A stretch of DNA of 64,000 bases. Origin: Fulvia fulva (taxonomy: Eukaryota; Ascomycota; Dothideomycetes; Mycosphaerellales; Mycosphaerellaceae). Shown piece by piece: positions 45,639-56,611 of this stretch. Position numbers and translations under genes: made by a program. Within the stretch, counting starts at the first letter, position 1; each line of letters opens with the position of its first letter. Under the pieces are notes generated by a model. The model was not told the DNA's origin, searched no databases, and was given only the letters and a program-made list of their open reading frames with translations. The stretch is taken from NCBI RefSeq assembly GCF_020509005.1, contig NC_063014.1, positions 5,022,001-5,086,000 on the forward strand, written 5' to 3'.

Positions 45639-46067
45639 TCACTTCGCATATAGCAACCAAGGTATGAAAGGCTGTACATCCTTCGCCGCCACCTCGCCTC
45701 TTGCGACCGACCTGCCTTTCCGATCCCGCGAGTAGTACTTGCAGCCTCCCACAGCGCACGCCCAAAACCCATATCCCGGCGTACGATCTTCTCGACCTGT
45801 CCTCCCTTGTTGGCTCGGTACACCACAGTCGCATCGCGGATTCTCTCCGTGCGCATCCCATGTCACAAAGTCTCGATCTCTTATGCTGACACTTCCTTTT
45901 CGACACCTCGAATTCGTGCATGGAAAGTATGAACGGCCTGCGTTCTTCTGTGTTGGGCTCATCGCTACCGATCCTCTTCTCGATCTTTGCTTGCCACATT
46001 CTGTACAAGGGTGCTCTTCTTCTCGCGCGTGGACTGATGATGCGTCTGATGCTGGAGATTCGACCAT
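45639..46067 (-). CDS. Tandem GRF-like zinc-finger protein, paralogue A
   Basis: Frame of 142 residues from the first ATG at 46067. Two zinc-finger-like units are visible: CTECGK, then NAGRSYFPC with a following Cys and FVTWD; and RCDCGVPS, then GFWACAVGGCKYYSRD. The pattern (CxxCG or CxCG, spacer, GRxxY or FWxC, spacer, C with aromatic residues) resembles the GRF zinc finger of NEIL3, TOP3A and APE2, which binds single-stranded nucleic acid. The same arrangement occurs in the protein at 58170-58847. No catalytic domain is attached. It is convergent with the HET gene, with only 20 bp between stops. Role unknown. Confidence 0.65.
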   Translation of the reverse strand: MVESPASDASSVHAREEEHPCTECGKQRSRRGSVAMSPTQKNAGRSYFPCTNSRCRKGSVSIRDRDFVTWDAHGENPRCDCGVPSQQGRTGREDRTPGYGFWACAVGGCKYYSRDRKGRSVARGEVAAKDVQPFIPWLLYAK

Positions 46068-47333
46068 CTCAGGAAGTGGTATATCTAGAGGCAATCAAGT
46101 CAGCATTGGTAATATCGCATCATTGTCGGGATGTAATCTTACCGGCGTAGCTCAAAGAAGCGGTACTAAGCAGAAGTGCGTCCATTTTTGGTTTTGCGAT
46201 GGTGTCCTGCACCAAAAGGCTTACTGCCACTGGATCAGCATATATTGCTCGCCATTGCCACCTCGAAGCACACGCACGGTACCATGCAGATACGACGAGC
46301 AAAATTTGAGGCTCAACGCCTTCGCTCTGACCAACATGGTACACCGTTGCCGCTGTAGCTGCCCAACCCGGCTCATCAGCCAAGGCCACAACCAATTACG
46401 CACCTCTTAAAATAACTACAAGAAACAAGAAATCGATAAAGCGAATGGTGTGCACCCACTCCACCCATCAGGCCGCAACATCCCATCTTATAACACCACC
46501 TGCTATCGCGCCCAACACCACTCTCCTATCTGAAGTGTTGTACCAGCGTCTCGGGCCCGCCGGGACATCCACGGAGTCACGCCAAACCGCACAATAAGCG
46601 TCGCAAGATACGTTTCAGGTCTGTGCCGGACTTTTGTGACATTGACGGGGTCGGCAGATCTTAGATAAGTGGTGTTGGGTTGCTGGGATTGCTGGTCGGT
46701 AGCGATTTGATGGCCATTCAGCAATAAGCACTGCTGCACATCCACTTTGAGCTTAACCTTGGCCCGACGTCACTCCATCTTGCGTCGGAGGTCATACCAG
46801 AGGGAGAGATGGTCGAAGGAGTCGACGTTGATGGTCGAACTGCTCACTGACTTGCTACAGAACAAAGGCGCTTGACGGCGTGTCATGCAGGGCGCCAGAT
46901 GAGGGGCGCTCGACACTGTTTCGTCTGCTGTTGGTTCAAGGTAGCTGCAACACGTGCTAGGCCCAAACCACCAACATGAGCGGATTGTAGTCAATTCCAA
47001 GACCTGATGTGACCTAGTTGTCGTCCTACCTCAGGAAGTGGTCACCGCAAGACCATTACGACGGACAGCATGCGTATCAAGCTCGAAAAAATGTTTGCAA
47101 GCTGGACGAGGGACTACGGGTATCGAAAAGCACATTTACAGTCTATGAAAACGCTAGGACTATGCAGACCGGCGATCAAATTATCAAGCTCTGAATCCCG
47201 AAGGCCAAACTCCAAACTCCAAACTCCAGACCCCAAACTCCCTCGACGCCAAGTCGATTCTGGGTGCTTTAGATCAGGTACCGTCAAGATCTCGATCAGT
47301 CAGAACTGCTCAACAGCTGACGCGAGTCGAGCC
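46068..47333. other. Intergenic with short heptamer repeat
   Basis: About 1.27 kb without a supported gene. Contains the CCAAACT tandem repeat at 47205-47239. Confidence 0.5.
47205..47239 (+). repeat. CCAAACT heptamer tandem repeat (5 units, one imperfect)
   Basis: Three perfect CCAAACT units, one CCAGACC, then one more CCAAACT. It lies ~95 bp past the stop of the DUF6604 gene on the other strand. Confidence 0.8.
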
Positions 47334-49898
47334 CTACTCACCTTCACGCGCAGCGCGAAGACCCTCGATGTACGAGTCTATATCCTCCACTGCAAGCCTC
47401 TCGGGATTGAGCTTCTTGAATCCGAATGGCGGGTCTAGCCATGCGATGAATCCGCCCCTGGCTACCGTATCTGGACAGCTGAGGATGCCGTCTTCGGATG
47501 CCAGGTCTTCAATCTCGTGGGGCGAATAGTCCTGATCATGTTCCTTGTTCACGCCATCGCCACCGGATCGCGCTTCCGACTGCTTGATATAACGGTCGCC
47601 GGACGACTTTATCACATGTTCCATCATGCTGGCCGCGGTGGCTAGGCGAGAGCGTGGAAGCTGCTTGTCGTGCTTTGACTTCTGGTCAATGCGATAGTAC
47701 AATGCAGCTTCCTTCAGTATTGCGGGAAATGTCTCGGTCCACCCGGTAGTTCCCAGCGGCCTTACCATACTACTTGGGTTCTTTTCGATACGCTGCCGCA
47801 ACTCATTGAGCTTATCGGTCAGGACCATCCACATGCCGAAGTAGCTGAAGTTGAGTTCTGGCTCGTCGCGAACCCAGGCTTGCTTCAAGGCATTGAGGCA
47901 CTCGATATCGGAGAAGTTGTCGTGCTGACATCCGGTTGCGTTTCGAGCCATGTCTTGCACGACTGCTTGGAATGTACGGTCTTTGGCCGCGGGACCGACC
48001 GGGCAGTTGTTCTCGCCAAGTTCGAAGCCATAAAGCCTTTTCTCCTGGTACTTCTCCATGAGTTGTTCCCACTCGATGCCGCTGTGAACTAGGGTTGCCT
48101 GCTGGCGTCTCTTCAAGTCGCTGGTGTACTTCTTGCGTTGGACCGCGAGACCCTGGCAGTATATCTTGACATGGTCGACATACCATGCTGGGTCACCGTG
48201 TTTAGGAATGTCCTTGACGAAGGATGATCCCGAGGCTTTAGTCTGCAAGGCAATCATTCGTTCCAGATCCGACCATTCCGAGATGAGATTGTACCACCTT
48301 GCAGCCTTGTACAGATAGGCCATACCGGGGACGATGAGGCCTTCGTTTGCGCAGCTGACATCGAGATCGTGCATCCTCAGCTTTAAGAACGTTACTCGTG
48401 CGCCAAGGGCTGTGGGCAGACATTGGGCAATACGAACATGTCGTGCCAAGGCCGAGTTATAGGTCGCAGTTGAGAAGTCTTCCTCAGCAAGTAGCGCATT
48501 CTTGAACCGTACGTCTTCGCTGAGTCGCTTCTCTGTGTAGCGAATGAGCTCTTCTTGGGCCGCGTTGAGAGTTGTCTCCAGTCCATACGAATTCCTGGCC
48601 TCCACCATCTCGTCGACGGCAGCTTTCGATTGGCCCACCGTCTTCACGTATTCTGCAATGGCAAGCTCAGATATGTCCCCAATCACGTCAAACATATCCA
48701 TGTAAGACTGCAAGACCATGAGTGGGTAGCTGATAACGCTGTCTTTACCTTGCATGATATAGAGACCCCAAAACATGTGAATGGGATGGCGATTCGAATT
48801 CTCTGGGAAATCGATGTACATCGAGTGGAATAACTCGGGCACTATCGCCAACATCCTCTCGAGGAATGGGTGTGTTCTCTTGGCAAAATCGACCGCAGCT
48901 AGGCTCGGCACATAGCTGTCGCACCGCTTCTGCTCGAAGTCATCTTTCCATGCGTCCCAGTCATGCAGCATGCCAGTGAGAAATACGTACGCTGTCGGAC
49001 ATAGCAGTTCAGTCAGAGGAGACACTTCGCCCGTGTCTTTGTCAACGAACGTTACGTCGATCCTGTCGTCGTATTCCACGTAATGGCCTTCCAGGTTCAG
49101 GAACTGCAACCAGCTGTTGACCTCATGGCAATAGTTCCGGTCCAACAAATCATGCTCAGCGCGATCGAAACATGTGTAGGCCTCTTCGGCGATGGTGGTC
49201 GCCACGAAGAAACTGATCTCGCCTCGTGCATACTGTTGCCAGGTCTGCTTGACAAAGTCGCGGATGGCAGCTTGGTCTTGGAGGTGGCAAAGGAGTGCGA
49301 AACGCGCCTCCTCATCTGAGTCTGTGTCAACCAAGAGTTCGATAGGCTCCTGGAGAGGCTTTGTGTGATCTGCAGAATCTGCTGGATCTTTCTGGGTGGA
49401 CCTGGTCTCGCCTGAGATCTCCTCAACTCGCAGATGCTGGAACAGATTAGTCAGTGTCATTTCAGCTGCACCATCCTTTGAAGCTTCTTCGGATCTTGGG
49501 AATACACGAGGCGGAGTGCTTTGTGGCTTGCGCTCTTTGCGTGCTTGAACAAGAATCTGGCGAGTGCTTTCCATAGAGGTGAGGAAGTGTTGATGCATAC
49601 CATTCGACTCTTCGTCGCTGTCATGCTGATCGCCAAACCACCTTACATATATCAGCCGACCCACGACTACGTCGTCAGCAGTGTCGATGATATGTCCTGG
49701 TATCTCGGTGCTCTTCTTGCGGCTGATGGCTTCGGCGCATTTCTGGAGGTAGCGGACAGGTAGCCTGGACATGAACTTGGGAGTGGTGTAGCCGCAGGAT
49801 GCAGCTGTGGTAATAAGCCACTTCACGAGCTCGTTGGTCGCTTTTTTGTACAGCTCATAGGTACTGAGCGATGGTGGAGTCGGTGTGTTCGCCGTCAT
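47334..49898 (-). CDS. DUF6604-type protein, copy 1
   Basis: One exon of 854 residues. The N-terminus YELYKKATNELVKWLITTAA with SCGY just after is the typical start of fungal DUF6604 proteins: an YxxYK helix, WL-x2-TA, then CGY. A disordered acidic linker (residues ~120-190) precedes a large helical body. Shared blocks with the neighbour at 50481-53069 are WQQYARGEISFFVATT, SYMDMFDVIGDIS and RDEPELNFSYFGMW. No enzyme motif, signal peptide or membrane helix is seen. The family is lineage-specific and variable in fungi; its function is undescribed as far as I know. Same orientation as copy 2, suggesting an old tandem duplication with later divergence of introns. Confidence 0.78.
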   Translation of the reverse strand: MTANTPTPPSLSTYELYKKATNELVKWLITTAASCGYTTPKFMSRLPVRYLQKCAEAISRKKSTEIPGHIIDTADDVVVGRLIYVRWFGDQHDSDEESNGMHQHFLTSMESTRQILVQARKERKPQSTPPRVFPRSEEASKDGAAEMTLTNLFQHLRVEEISGETRSTQKDPADSADHTKPLQEPIELLVDTDSDEEARFALLCHLQDQAAIRDFVKQTWQQYARGEISFFVATTIAEEAYTCFDRAEHDLLDRNYCHEVNSWLQFLNLEGHYVEYDDRIDVTFVDKDTGEVSPLTELLCPTAYVFLTGMLHDWDAWKDDFEQKRCDSYVPSLAAVDFAKRTHPFLERMLAIVPELFHSMYIDFPENSNRHPIHMFWGLYIMQGKDSVISYPLMVLQSYMDMFDVIGDISELAIAEYVKTVGQSKAAVDEMVEARNSYGLETTLNAAQEELIRYTEKRLSEDVRFKNALLAEEDFSTATYNSALARHVRIAQCLPTALGARVTFLKLRMHDLDVSCANEGLIVPGMAYLYKAARWYNLISEWSDLERMIALQTKASGSSFVKDIPKHGDPAWYVDHVKIYCQGLAVQRKKYTSDLKRRQQATLVHSGIEWEQLMEKYQEKRLYGFELGENNCPVGPAAKDRTFQAVVQDMARNATGCQHDNFSDIECLNALKQAWVRDEPELNFSYFGMWMVLTDKLNELRQRIEKNPSSMVRPLGTTGWTETFPAILKEAALYYRIDQKSKHDKQLPRSRLATAASMMEHVIKSSGDRYIKQSEARSGGDGVNKEHDQDYSPHEIEDLASEDGILSCPDTVARGGFIAWLDPPFGFKKLNPERLAVEDIDSYIEGLRAAREGE

Positions 49899-50480
49899 GG
49901 CGAGTCATGTGGTGGTGGTGATGGTTGTTGACGTTCTTCGTTGGTGTGTCTGTAAGTTTTGCTGCTTATCTCTGTTGAACAAACGCTGGTGTGTCTGTCT
50001 GAAAATGCCGAAGAAGGTGATCAGCAAACATATGAGAGGCTACGCACTCTTATCAGAAGTCGAGGCATAACAACAAACAACACAATGTGTCGTGTGTATC
50101 GATATCACTGAAGATTTGACCCCGAACAAAGGACGTCGCCCAGCACAAAGGCATTGTGTATAAGTGAATATGCTTGGAGTATACATTAGGAAGGTTGATG
50201 TTCACCAGACGCTCTTCCCGAGCCATATCAGTGGTATAAGGCCTTCTGATGCTTGAGACTTACTGAGACAATGTTTTGAGACAGACACTATGATGGCGTT
50301 CTTCGCCTCCTGTATCGTCCCGATCGCCCGGTTACTCCAAGATACGAGCATCCGGGCATGCACTCGTAGTGTTACCCAACAAGACGCTCTGGTATGATCG
50401 GTGTCCTATCCTCGATCCCTAGAATAAAGTCAAGGGTTCAAATCTTCTGCAATGCTGCTCCCAACTCGAACACTTCGTTC
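49899..50480. other. Spacer between DUF6604 copies
   Basis: About 580 bp, probably promoter of copy 1 and 3' flank of copy 2. Nothing else supported. Confidence 0.5.
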
Positions 50481-53069
50481 CTATGCAATCGGTAACTTCG
50501 GTCGCCTATCCTCAGCAATTGTTCCACTCGAGCGATCGAAGGCGGCCTGTGTCAGCTTGTCACCTTCCTCCTTGACATGCTTCTCAATGATCTTGGCCAC
50601 CAATGCCAGCTGCGTGGTCATCATAGCCTGCCCAGTGATCTTCGCAGCACCGGCTTCATCCAGCAAAGCCTTCGTGACCTCCATATCGATACCAAAGTCG
50701 TCCCTAAACCTCGCTGGGATCCGCTTGCCCACAAGAGTTGCCATCTTGTTGAGTAGTATAGCGCAGCTGTTATAGAAGCTGAGATAGCTGAAATTCATCT
50801 CCGGCTCATCCTTGATGAAGGATGCCTTGAAAGCGTTAAGGAGTTCCAGAGATTTGTACTTGTTCTCGAAATGCTTGCTCTGAGCTGGATAAGTCTCATC
50901 AGCGATGCGGTACAGGACCTCGTGGTAGATCCAGTCATCGTAGCCAATGTTCTTAGTCACGTCGAATTGCTCGAGCTTGTCTGCTTGTTGGAGCCAGTAG
51001 TTCTGTGGTCTAGCAGATCGCATTTTCTTGACCGAGTCGTCTGTTGGCACGCCGCGGCTGAGCTTGAAGAGGCGTCCGTGAGCCATTGGGTCTGCGTGGG
51101 GGGCGACTTCGAGGAAGAGTGGCTTTGTGCGGGATTGGAGGGTGATGAACCAGTCCAGATCTGGCCAGTTGATGGTGAGAAGCCCAAAGCGGTGGGCGGC
51201 GCGGTAGAGGTATGCGAGGCTGAGAATTACCCATCCGTCATTGGCGACAATGGCGGATACCTGCAGGACGTGGAGCTTCAGTAGTCGAAGCGAATCGCCA
51301 GCGCCGACAGGGAACGCTTTTCGTAGGCGCATCTTGGCCGTATCTCTCGAGTCCGTTTGCTGTACCGAGGCGGATCCAGCCAGCTCAACGAGGTCTCCTT
51401 CCTTATACAATGCTGAAACATAGCTGTCGATGTTCTCGAGGAAGCTTGGTGGGCCTCTGACCTTCTTCTTGACTTGCACGAGTCGATCGACCTCGTTCTT
51501 GGCATCTTGCACAGTTTGTTCCAATTGATCCAGCACGAGGTTGGAGGGATCTCCGACTATGTCATAGATGTCCATGTAACACTGCGAACGATTAGTCACT
51601 CTCGTTGTTGGAAGACTCGCAAGTGTCTCACCTGGCACAAGATCGTCGATCGTATCCACATGTAATAATCTCCATCATACTTGCCATCGAAATCAGAGAA
51701 TAAGACAGCGAATTCGTCCTTCCAGTCCCAGTGCGTCGCCAGGTCCACGACACGTTCCAGCAGCACGCGGGCAAAGGGGTGCCCCTTCGAGACCTCTGTT
51801 GCTTCATCACTTTGCTCGTACGTGTGATCCGAGAATTGCGCAGTCCTAGCTCGCTTGCACTCATGTATCGCCACCGTTACCAGTGTGTATGCAGCCACAC
51901 AGAGATGTTGTCGAGCAATTCGGTTGCCCTCCTCGTGGTAGAAGTCCTTTCCCTCTTGAAAATTCTTCACTGCCAGGTCACAATACACGAAGTATAGTTC
52001 GCGAGCGCTGCCATATCCAGACTTCTTGAAACTCTCTCGCAGGGAGTTCTCGGTGCTGCGGATGCAAGCAAAGGCTTGCTCTGTCGATGATGTAGCGCAT
52101 AGTAGGCTGATCTCGCCGCGCGCATAGTCTTGCCATAGCTGCCTGATCCAGATTCGAATGTCGTACATGTCGTGAAGGTAGCAGAACAGTACGAAGCAGC
52201 TACACAGGCAAAAGGTGTCAGCAAATGGTCGAGCGCGTTTGTGAGTACCTTGGACACAGCCTCCTTACGGAAGCATGTCCTATACACGAAACGCTAGACT
52301 GGCGCTTCACCATCGCCTGCTCTCCTTCCATGGTCGCTGTCCAGAGTATCGTTGTTGACTCGGGGTTGTTAGTACATACCTTTCTTGCGCCGGGTCGACC
52401 GCGAGCGCTATCTCAGGCTTCGCAGCCTCCCTCACCATCGCTGGAGCACCCAGTGGCATCTCCGCCGGCTCCTCAAGCTCGAGGCCCTCAAACTTGCCGC
52501 GAAGCTCGGGCGCCTCACCTTCGACTTCACTGTCACAGCTCACAACGCGCTTCGGCGCATTCTCCTCCCTCCACTGCCTCTGCACCTTCCGTGCCTCCAC
52601 CAACACCCCTTTCACCCTCACCAGCACATCCACCATATAGCGATGGCCCGCTTCCACCTTACTCTCCTTCTCTGCTCTGCTGCTGCCGCCATCGTCGCCG
52701 CCGCCCTGTTCACGTAAGTCAAGGGCGTGGAGACGCCTACCTTGTATGATCGCCTCCGTCTTCTCTACGATATTGCCCGGGATGGGCACGAAGGGTCTCC
52801 TCTTGGCGATGGCCTGCGCGCATTTGAGGAGCTTGTCGACGGGGACCGGGCGCTTGGAGGTCTGCTTGGGGTCGCCGTAGCCGCAGCTGGCGGCGGTCGA
52901 GACGAGCCACGCGACGAGGTCGGCGCTGTCTGACTTGTATCTGAGTGGAGATCAGTACGCGCTCGATTCGATGCCTAGAGACTGGCGGCGCTGCTCATAT
53001 GCGCTCCAGCTCTTATGTGTCTTACTGCTCGTAACGAGACACCGCGCTTGGCCGCACGCGCTCCGGCAT
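50481..53069 (-). CDS. DUF6604-type protein, copy 2
   Basis: Rebuilt from four exons: 53026-53069, 52380-52940, 51632-52199 and 50481-51581, with introns of 85, 180 and 50 bp, giving 757 residues. Exon 1 ends SRYEQ and joins YKSDSADLVAWLVSTAASCG, restoring the DUF6604 start. Intron 2 joins DPAQES to CFVLFCYLHDMYDIRIW. Exon 3 has WQDYARGEISLLCATS, exon 4 begins CYMDIYDIVGD and includes KDEPEMNFSYLSFY. These blocks line up in order with copy 1. Copy 1 has none of these introns, so either copy 1 lost them (for example by retroposition) or copy 2 gained them. Function unknown. Confidence 0.76.
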
Positions 53070-53318
53070 GATGGGCGGTGCGGATGTGAATGAAGATAGG
53101 CGGCCAATGAGTATAGACAATGATACAATATGATGCGGTGTAACGAGGGTGCGTGTCGAATTCGATATTGGAATATTTCGCGGTGGCTGTAGCAGCGGAT
53201 TAAGCGGATGTCTCAGCCGTTTCCCCACGCTAGCAAGGATCTCGGGAGGCAAGTGCCGTGCATGTGATTTTCTGAATGTCCTAGGGAGAAATGCTTACTA
53301 CAACGGGCCTACGAAACT

Positions 53319-56300
53319 TCACCGACGATGGATTCTACGCCTCCGTGGTCTTCTCGCAGAGCCCCATGCGTTCCTCTGCAGTGTTCTTCCTCGGCTTTCG
53401 GCTGCAGTCCACGAGTTCTTAGCCCAGACTGCCTTCCGCATGTGAGACCATTCTTTACTGCTCGCCGACGAGATCATAGAAGCTCCATCGCTTCCCATGC
53501 GTCTCCGTGCTCTAGCAGCTTCCTCCCTCATGGCCAAGGTATTGTCTGGCGGATTTTCCAATAATTTGATAGCACAATCGCTGCCTATGCGACCTCCCAC
53601 TCTGGCAACCTCCTCACCCTTAGCGGCTGTGACACCCCATGGCGGGTTCCCGAATACTGTCGTCTGAGGTGATGCTTGTTGAGATTCTCGTGGCGCGATC
53701 ATGGTATAGTTGATCACGCGGTTGCTTCTAGCAGGTCCGACTTTGACCACTCTCGCGGCATTGCTCTTTCTGTAGCGCCTATGCTGAGGACAGATTGCTT
53801 TGCCTCCACTCTTGTGCTTCGGGTGAAGCGGACAGAGCGGTGAGTTGGGGAAATGCTCAGGAACGTTTTGCTCGAACCCTAGGACTATGTCGTCATCCTC
53901 TTCGTCGTCCTCGTCGAGGGTGTCCTCAATGAGTGATCGAATGTGTTGCACCTCCGCTTTGCGTGCGTCGTGATATCGCTGGCTGAATGGTGTCGTCTCA
54001 AAATGCGTCACTACAAGATCTGCAGCGGTGATCTTGGGTGGCTCTACATTCTCATGAGGTTGCTCCACTGCAGAGCTGTTGGGCGCTGCTTGATCGCTTG
54101 AAGTCTGTGCATCTTCATCGCTGCTGTTGTCCTTCCCATTTCTGCCTGCCGTCTCGGCATTACCTGTCTGCCGCAGACGTCCACCATTGCGCCGGAATCG
54201 TCGTGTGGAAAAGGTAGCCATGGAAGCTCGGAATTTCAGCACAGGCAAAGAGACCTTTGGGATCATTGCGAAACGGTGTCGATCAGCTTGAGTGATGGGC
54301 ACGTCTTCACCAAGAGATATCTTATCGGCAGAAGACATCTTGCGCAGATCGAGGAAGAAGCCTCTGAACACACTGGCCTTCTTCTTTACAGCAACGTTTT
54401 GCTTTACCACGGCTGCCATATCGGCCGTGTCCACAGCCGGAGGCGATTCGATGTCATCGCCTGGGCTCGGCACAGTCACCTGGTCGACAGCGCGAGCAGA
54501 ACCACTACCTTCAATTCTTCGATGTTCCGGCGTGGGCGGAACAGTGAGGCGTGGTGACTCATCTGAAGACGGTGATCGTTGTTGTACAGATTCGCCGCCC
54601 AGATGATCGAGCATCGGCGTGTGTCGAGACCTCGATCGTCCTCGAGATGTTGTCCTGGGCGAGAGCTGTTCTGATGACGAGCGATTGTGACCTCGGGTCC
54701 GTCCGCCAAAACGTGGCACAGCTGGCAGATCATCATCGGCAACGGTGTTCATCGGTGATGTACCGGGCGAGCGCGAAGTAGAGCTGTCGCTCTGATTCCG
54801 ACGAGCCTTTGGGCGTGTAAAGTACGATAGATCTGGCACAATGCTGGACATTCTGCGTTTGTCGGTGCCGGGCTCGACAGGGCTATGAATCTTGATACCT
54901 GGTGTCGCTGGTGTCATAAAAGGCGATGGCGGCGCCGAGGGCATGATTCCGGTGTTCTCTTCAATGACTTCATCTTCGAACTGTGTCTTGCGGAAAATGC
55001 TGAACATACGACTCTGCTTTCGCGGCTTCATGCTCCCGATCGATGGTCTGATAGGCGAGGACATTGTAACTCTTTTGATCAGACTGAGACTGCGTTTTGG
55101 CATTGGAGCAGATTCTGGCTGAGGAAGCTCGGGAGCCTCTGTCTTGGACTCGGCAGGCGTCAATGGTGCTGGAGATCTTGGCGGGACAAACCCCCTGTCA
55201 GGCATAGCATCAATACCGAGGATGGGGAAATAGGAGCCATCGGGGTGGAAAGATCGTTTGCTTGGCGTGCCAGGTACCAGCTTGATGGGCGTGACCGCAT
55301 GAAAGCGAGGTTTGTGCTCGGGAATCTGATCAACCGCAAACGAAGGTCTGCGTGGGCGATCCTTCGGGGGTAGCATAGGCGCAAGGGTATTTGCTGACTC
55401 GCTATGGCTGAACTCGAGTATCTGTGGGCTCTGGAAGCGTAGCTGCCGAGTGGGTGCTTCTGGACGTTGTAATGAAGAGGATGAGCGCGAGAAGGAGATC
55501 GGTGATTTCTTAGCCGGCGTTGGGATCTGTAGCGACATTAGAGAAGGCTTGGCCGCCGGCTGTGATTCGAATGTCTGTGCTTTCCTGAGTGGTTTGATGG
55601 GCGGACCGGAGTCCACGCGCATGGACTTGGTCAGCGTCAAGGCGAACGGCTTGTCTGGTGGAGACGGCGCGCGTATGCCAGCCGTGGTAGATTCGACAAA
55701 ACCGGTGTCGTCGACCACCTTCGGCTTGTAGAATGATGGCGAGCGTGCTGGTCCCGGTACTGGTTTGAGAATGAGAGGCTTCTTGATGAGGTGCTGAGAT
55801 GGTTTGCTCTTCTTCTTCAGGAGACGAGTATCGGGCTCCTTTCTCCGCAGGTGATAGGCGAAGCTGCTCGCTGTTGATGCTTCAGATGTCGATGTTTCAG
55901 GTATCTCGGTGTATGAGTAGTGGGATCTCTCTGATGCCGGAGTGATCAGGACTGAGTCCTGTCGCTTGCTGCCGAAAGACGGTGGCAGACTAGGAACTCG
56001 GATTGGTGACGGACTCGATGATACTAGGCCTTGCAACTGTGCTTTCATGGCTTCCTGCTGCCCTGATTTGTAGTCTTTCATGGAGTCCTGCCTGGTGATC
56101 AAAAAGTTGGCATCGGGCCCAATATGCCCTCCTAGGAGCTGTGGTGATAACGTCGGGGAGGCGGGTGGCCGTGGTGGCGATCCCGACGCTGTCTGTCCCG
56201 GTCCCGATCGTGTGATGGCTGACGTCTGCTGTGGCTCGAGGCTGGGCTCAATTCGATCTCCTCGTCCTCCCTCACGTCCCGGTATCTGTAGAGTTGGCCG

Positions 56301-56528
56301 TTTCGGAACTCTGGCACTCTGGCCGAGGAGGCTGGCTGGTGTTGGTGACGGTGGGAGGAATGAGGCCGAGGGGAATGGGAATGATGTCTCACTTCGCGCG
56401 GATGATGCTGCCGATGCCATTGTTCCTCCTCCTGCTGACGTGCCTCCAGCTCCTCGGTCTTCCTCTTGAGCTTCGACCGCTCCTTGCTGCTGTAGTTCTT
56501 CCAGCAGCAGAGTGGGTAGACGCTGCAT
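53319..56528 (-). CDS. Large disordered Ser/Pro-rich hypothetical protein
   Basis: Open frame of 1069 codons with no recognised domain. Composition is Ser/Pro/Arg-rich with many SP and RSxS sites, short basic clusters, one acidic stretch (DTLDEDDEEDDDIVLGFEQN) and a basic C-terminus. This suggests a phosphorylated scaffold-type protein. The first 149 codons overlap, in another frame, the small membrane-protein ORF at 56132-56611 and look like a shadow of it. Met150 at 56081 is therefore a likelier start, leaving 920 residues and 51 bp between genes. The Cys/His pairs CPLHPKHKSGGKAICPQH could bind a metal. Localisation and function are unknown. Confidence 0.6.
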   Translation of the reverse strand: MQRLPTLLLEELQQQGAVEAQEEDRGAGGTSAGGGTMASAASSARSETSFPFPSASFLPPSPTPASLLGQSARVPKRPTLQIPGREGGRGDRIEPSLEPQQTSAITRSGPGQTASGSPPRPPASPTLSPQLLGGHIGPDANFLITRQDSMKDYKSGQQEAMKAQLQGLVSSSPSPIRVPSLPPSFGSKRQDSVLITPASERSHYSYTEIPETSTSEASTASSFAYHLRRKEPDTRLLKKKSKPSQHLIKKPLILKPVPGPARSPSFYKPKVVDDTGFVESTTAGIRAPSPPDKPFALTLTKSMRVDSGPPIKPLRKAQTFESQPAAKPSLMSLQIPTPAKKSPISFSRSSSSLQRPEAPTRQLRFQSPQILEFSHSESANTLAPMLPPKDRPRRPSFAVDQIPEHKPRFHAVTPIKLVPGTPSKRSFHPDGSYFPILGIDAMPDRGFVPPRSPAPLTPAESKTEAPELPQPESAPMPKRSLSLIKRVTMSSPIRPSIGSMKPRKQSRMFSIFRKTQFEDEVIEENTGIMPSAPPSPFMTPATPGIKIHSPVEPGTDKRRMSSIVPDLSYFTRPKARRNQSDSSTSRSPGTSPMNTVADDDLPAVPRFGGRTRGHNRSSSEQLSPRTTSRGRSRSRHTPMLDHLGGESVQQRSPSSDESPRLTVPPTPEHRRIEGSGSARAVDQVTVPSPGDDIESPPAVDTADMAAVVKQNVAVKKKASVFRGFFLDLRKMSSADKISLGEDVPITQADRHRFAMIPKVSLPVLKFRASMATFSTRRFRRNGGRLRQTGNAETAGRNGKDNSSDEDAQTSSDQAAPNSSAVEQPHENVEPPKITAADLVVTHFETTPFSQRYHDARKAEVQHIRSLIEDTLDEDDEEDDDIVLGFEQNVPEHFPNSPLCPLHPKHKSGGKAICPQHRRYRKSNAARVVKVGPARSNRVINYTMIAPRESQQASPQTTVFGNPPWGVTAAKGEEVARVGGRIGSDCAIKLLENPPDNTLAMREEAARARRRMGSDGASMISSASSKEWSHMRKAVWAKNSWTAAESRGRTLQRNAWGSARRPRRRRIHRR

Positions 56529-56611
56529 AGTGCCGCCGTGCTCAAGGCACTAACGAGGAATATTGGGCGGTGGTAGCTCTTCTTCTCGTTGATGCGATGG
56601 TACCACGACAT
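56132..56611 (-). CDS. Small single-pass membrane protein, hypothetical
   Basis: Frame of 159 residues from the ATG at 56611. It starts MSWYHRINEKKSYHRP, followed by one hydrophobic helix (residues ~16-37, including FLVSALSTAALCSVYPLCC). After this comes a basic coiled segment (KERSKLKRKTEELEARQQ) and a His/Arg/Ser-rich tail. The N-terminal helix and charge pattern look like a genuine protein, unlike the overlapping portion of the larger frame. Overlaps the first 397 bp of the 1069-codon frame. It may be an upstream gene or a first exon whose splice I could not find. No family name is known to me. Confidence 0.5.
   Translation of the reverse strand: MSWYHRINEKKSYHRPIFLVSALSTAALCSVYPLCCWKNYSSKERSKLKRKTEELEARQQEEEQWHRQHHPREVRHHSHSPRPHSSHRHQHQPASSARVPEFRNGQLYRYRDVREDEEIELSPASSHSRRQPSHDRDRDRQRRDRHHGHPPPRRYHHSS

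Noticed and set aside
50290..50460. tRNA-like fragments (AGTGGTATAAGGC and GGTTCAAATC)
   Set aside because: They are ~190 nt apart, the T-stem pairs poorly and no acceptor stem closes. Not a tRNA.
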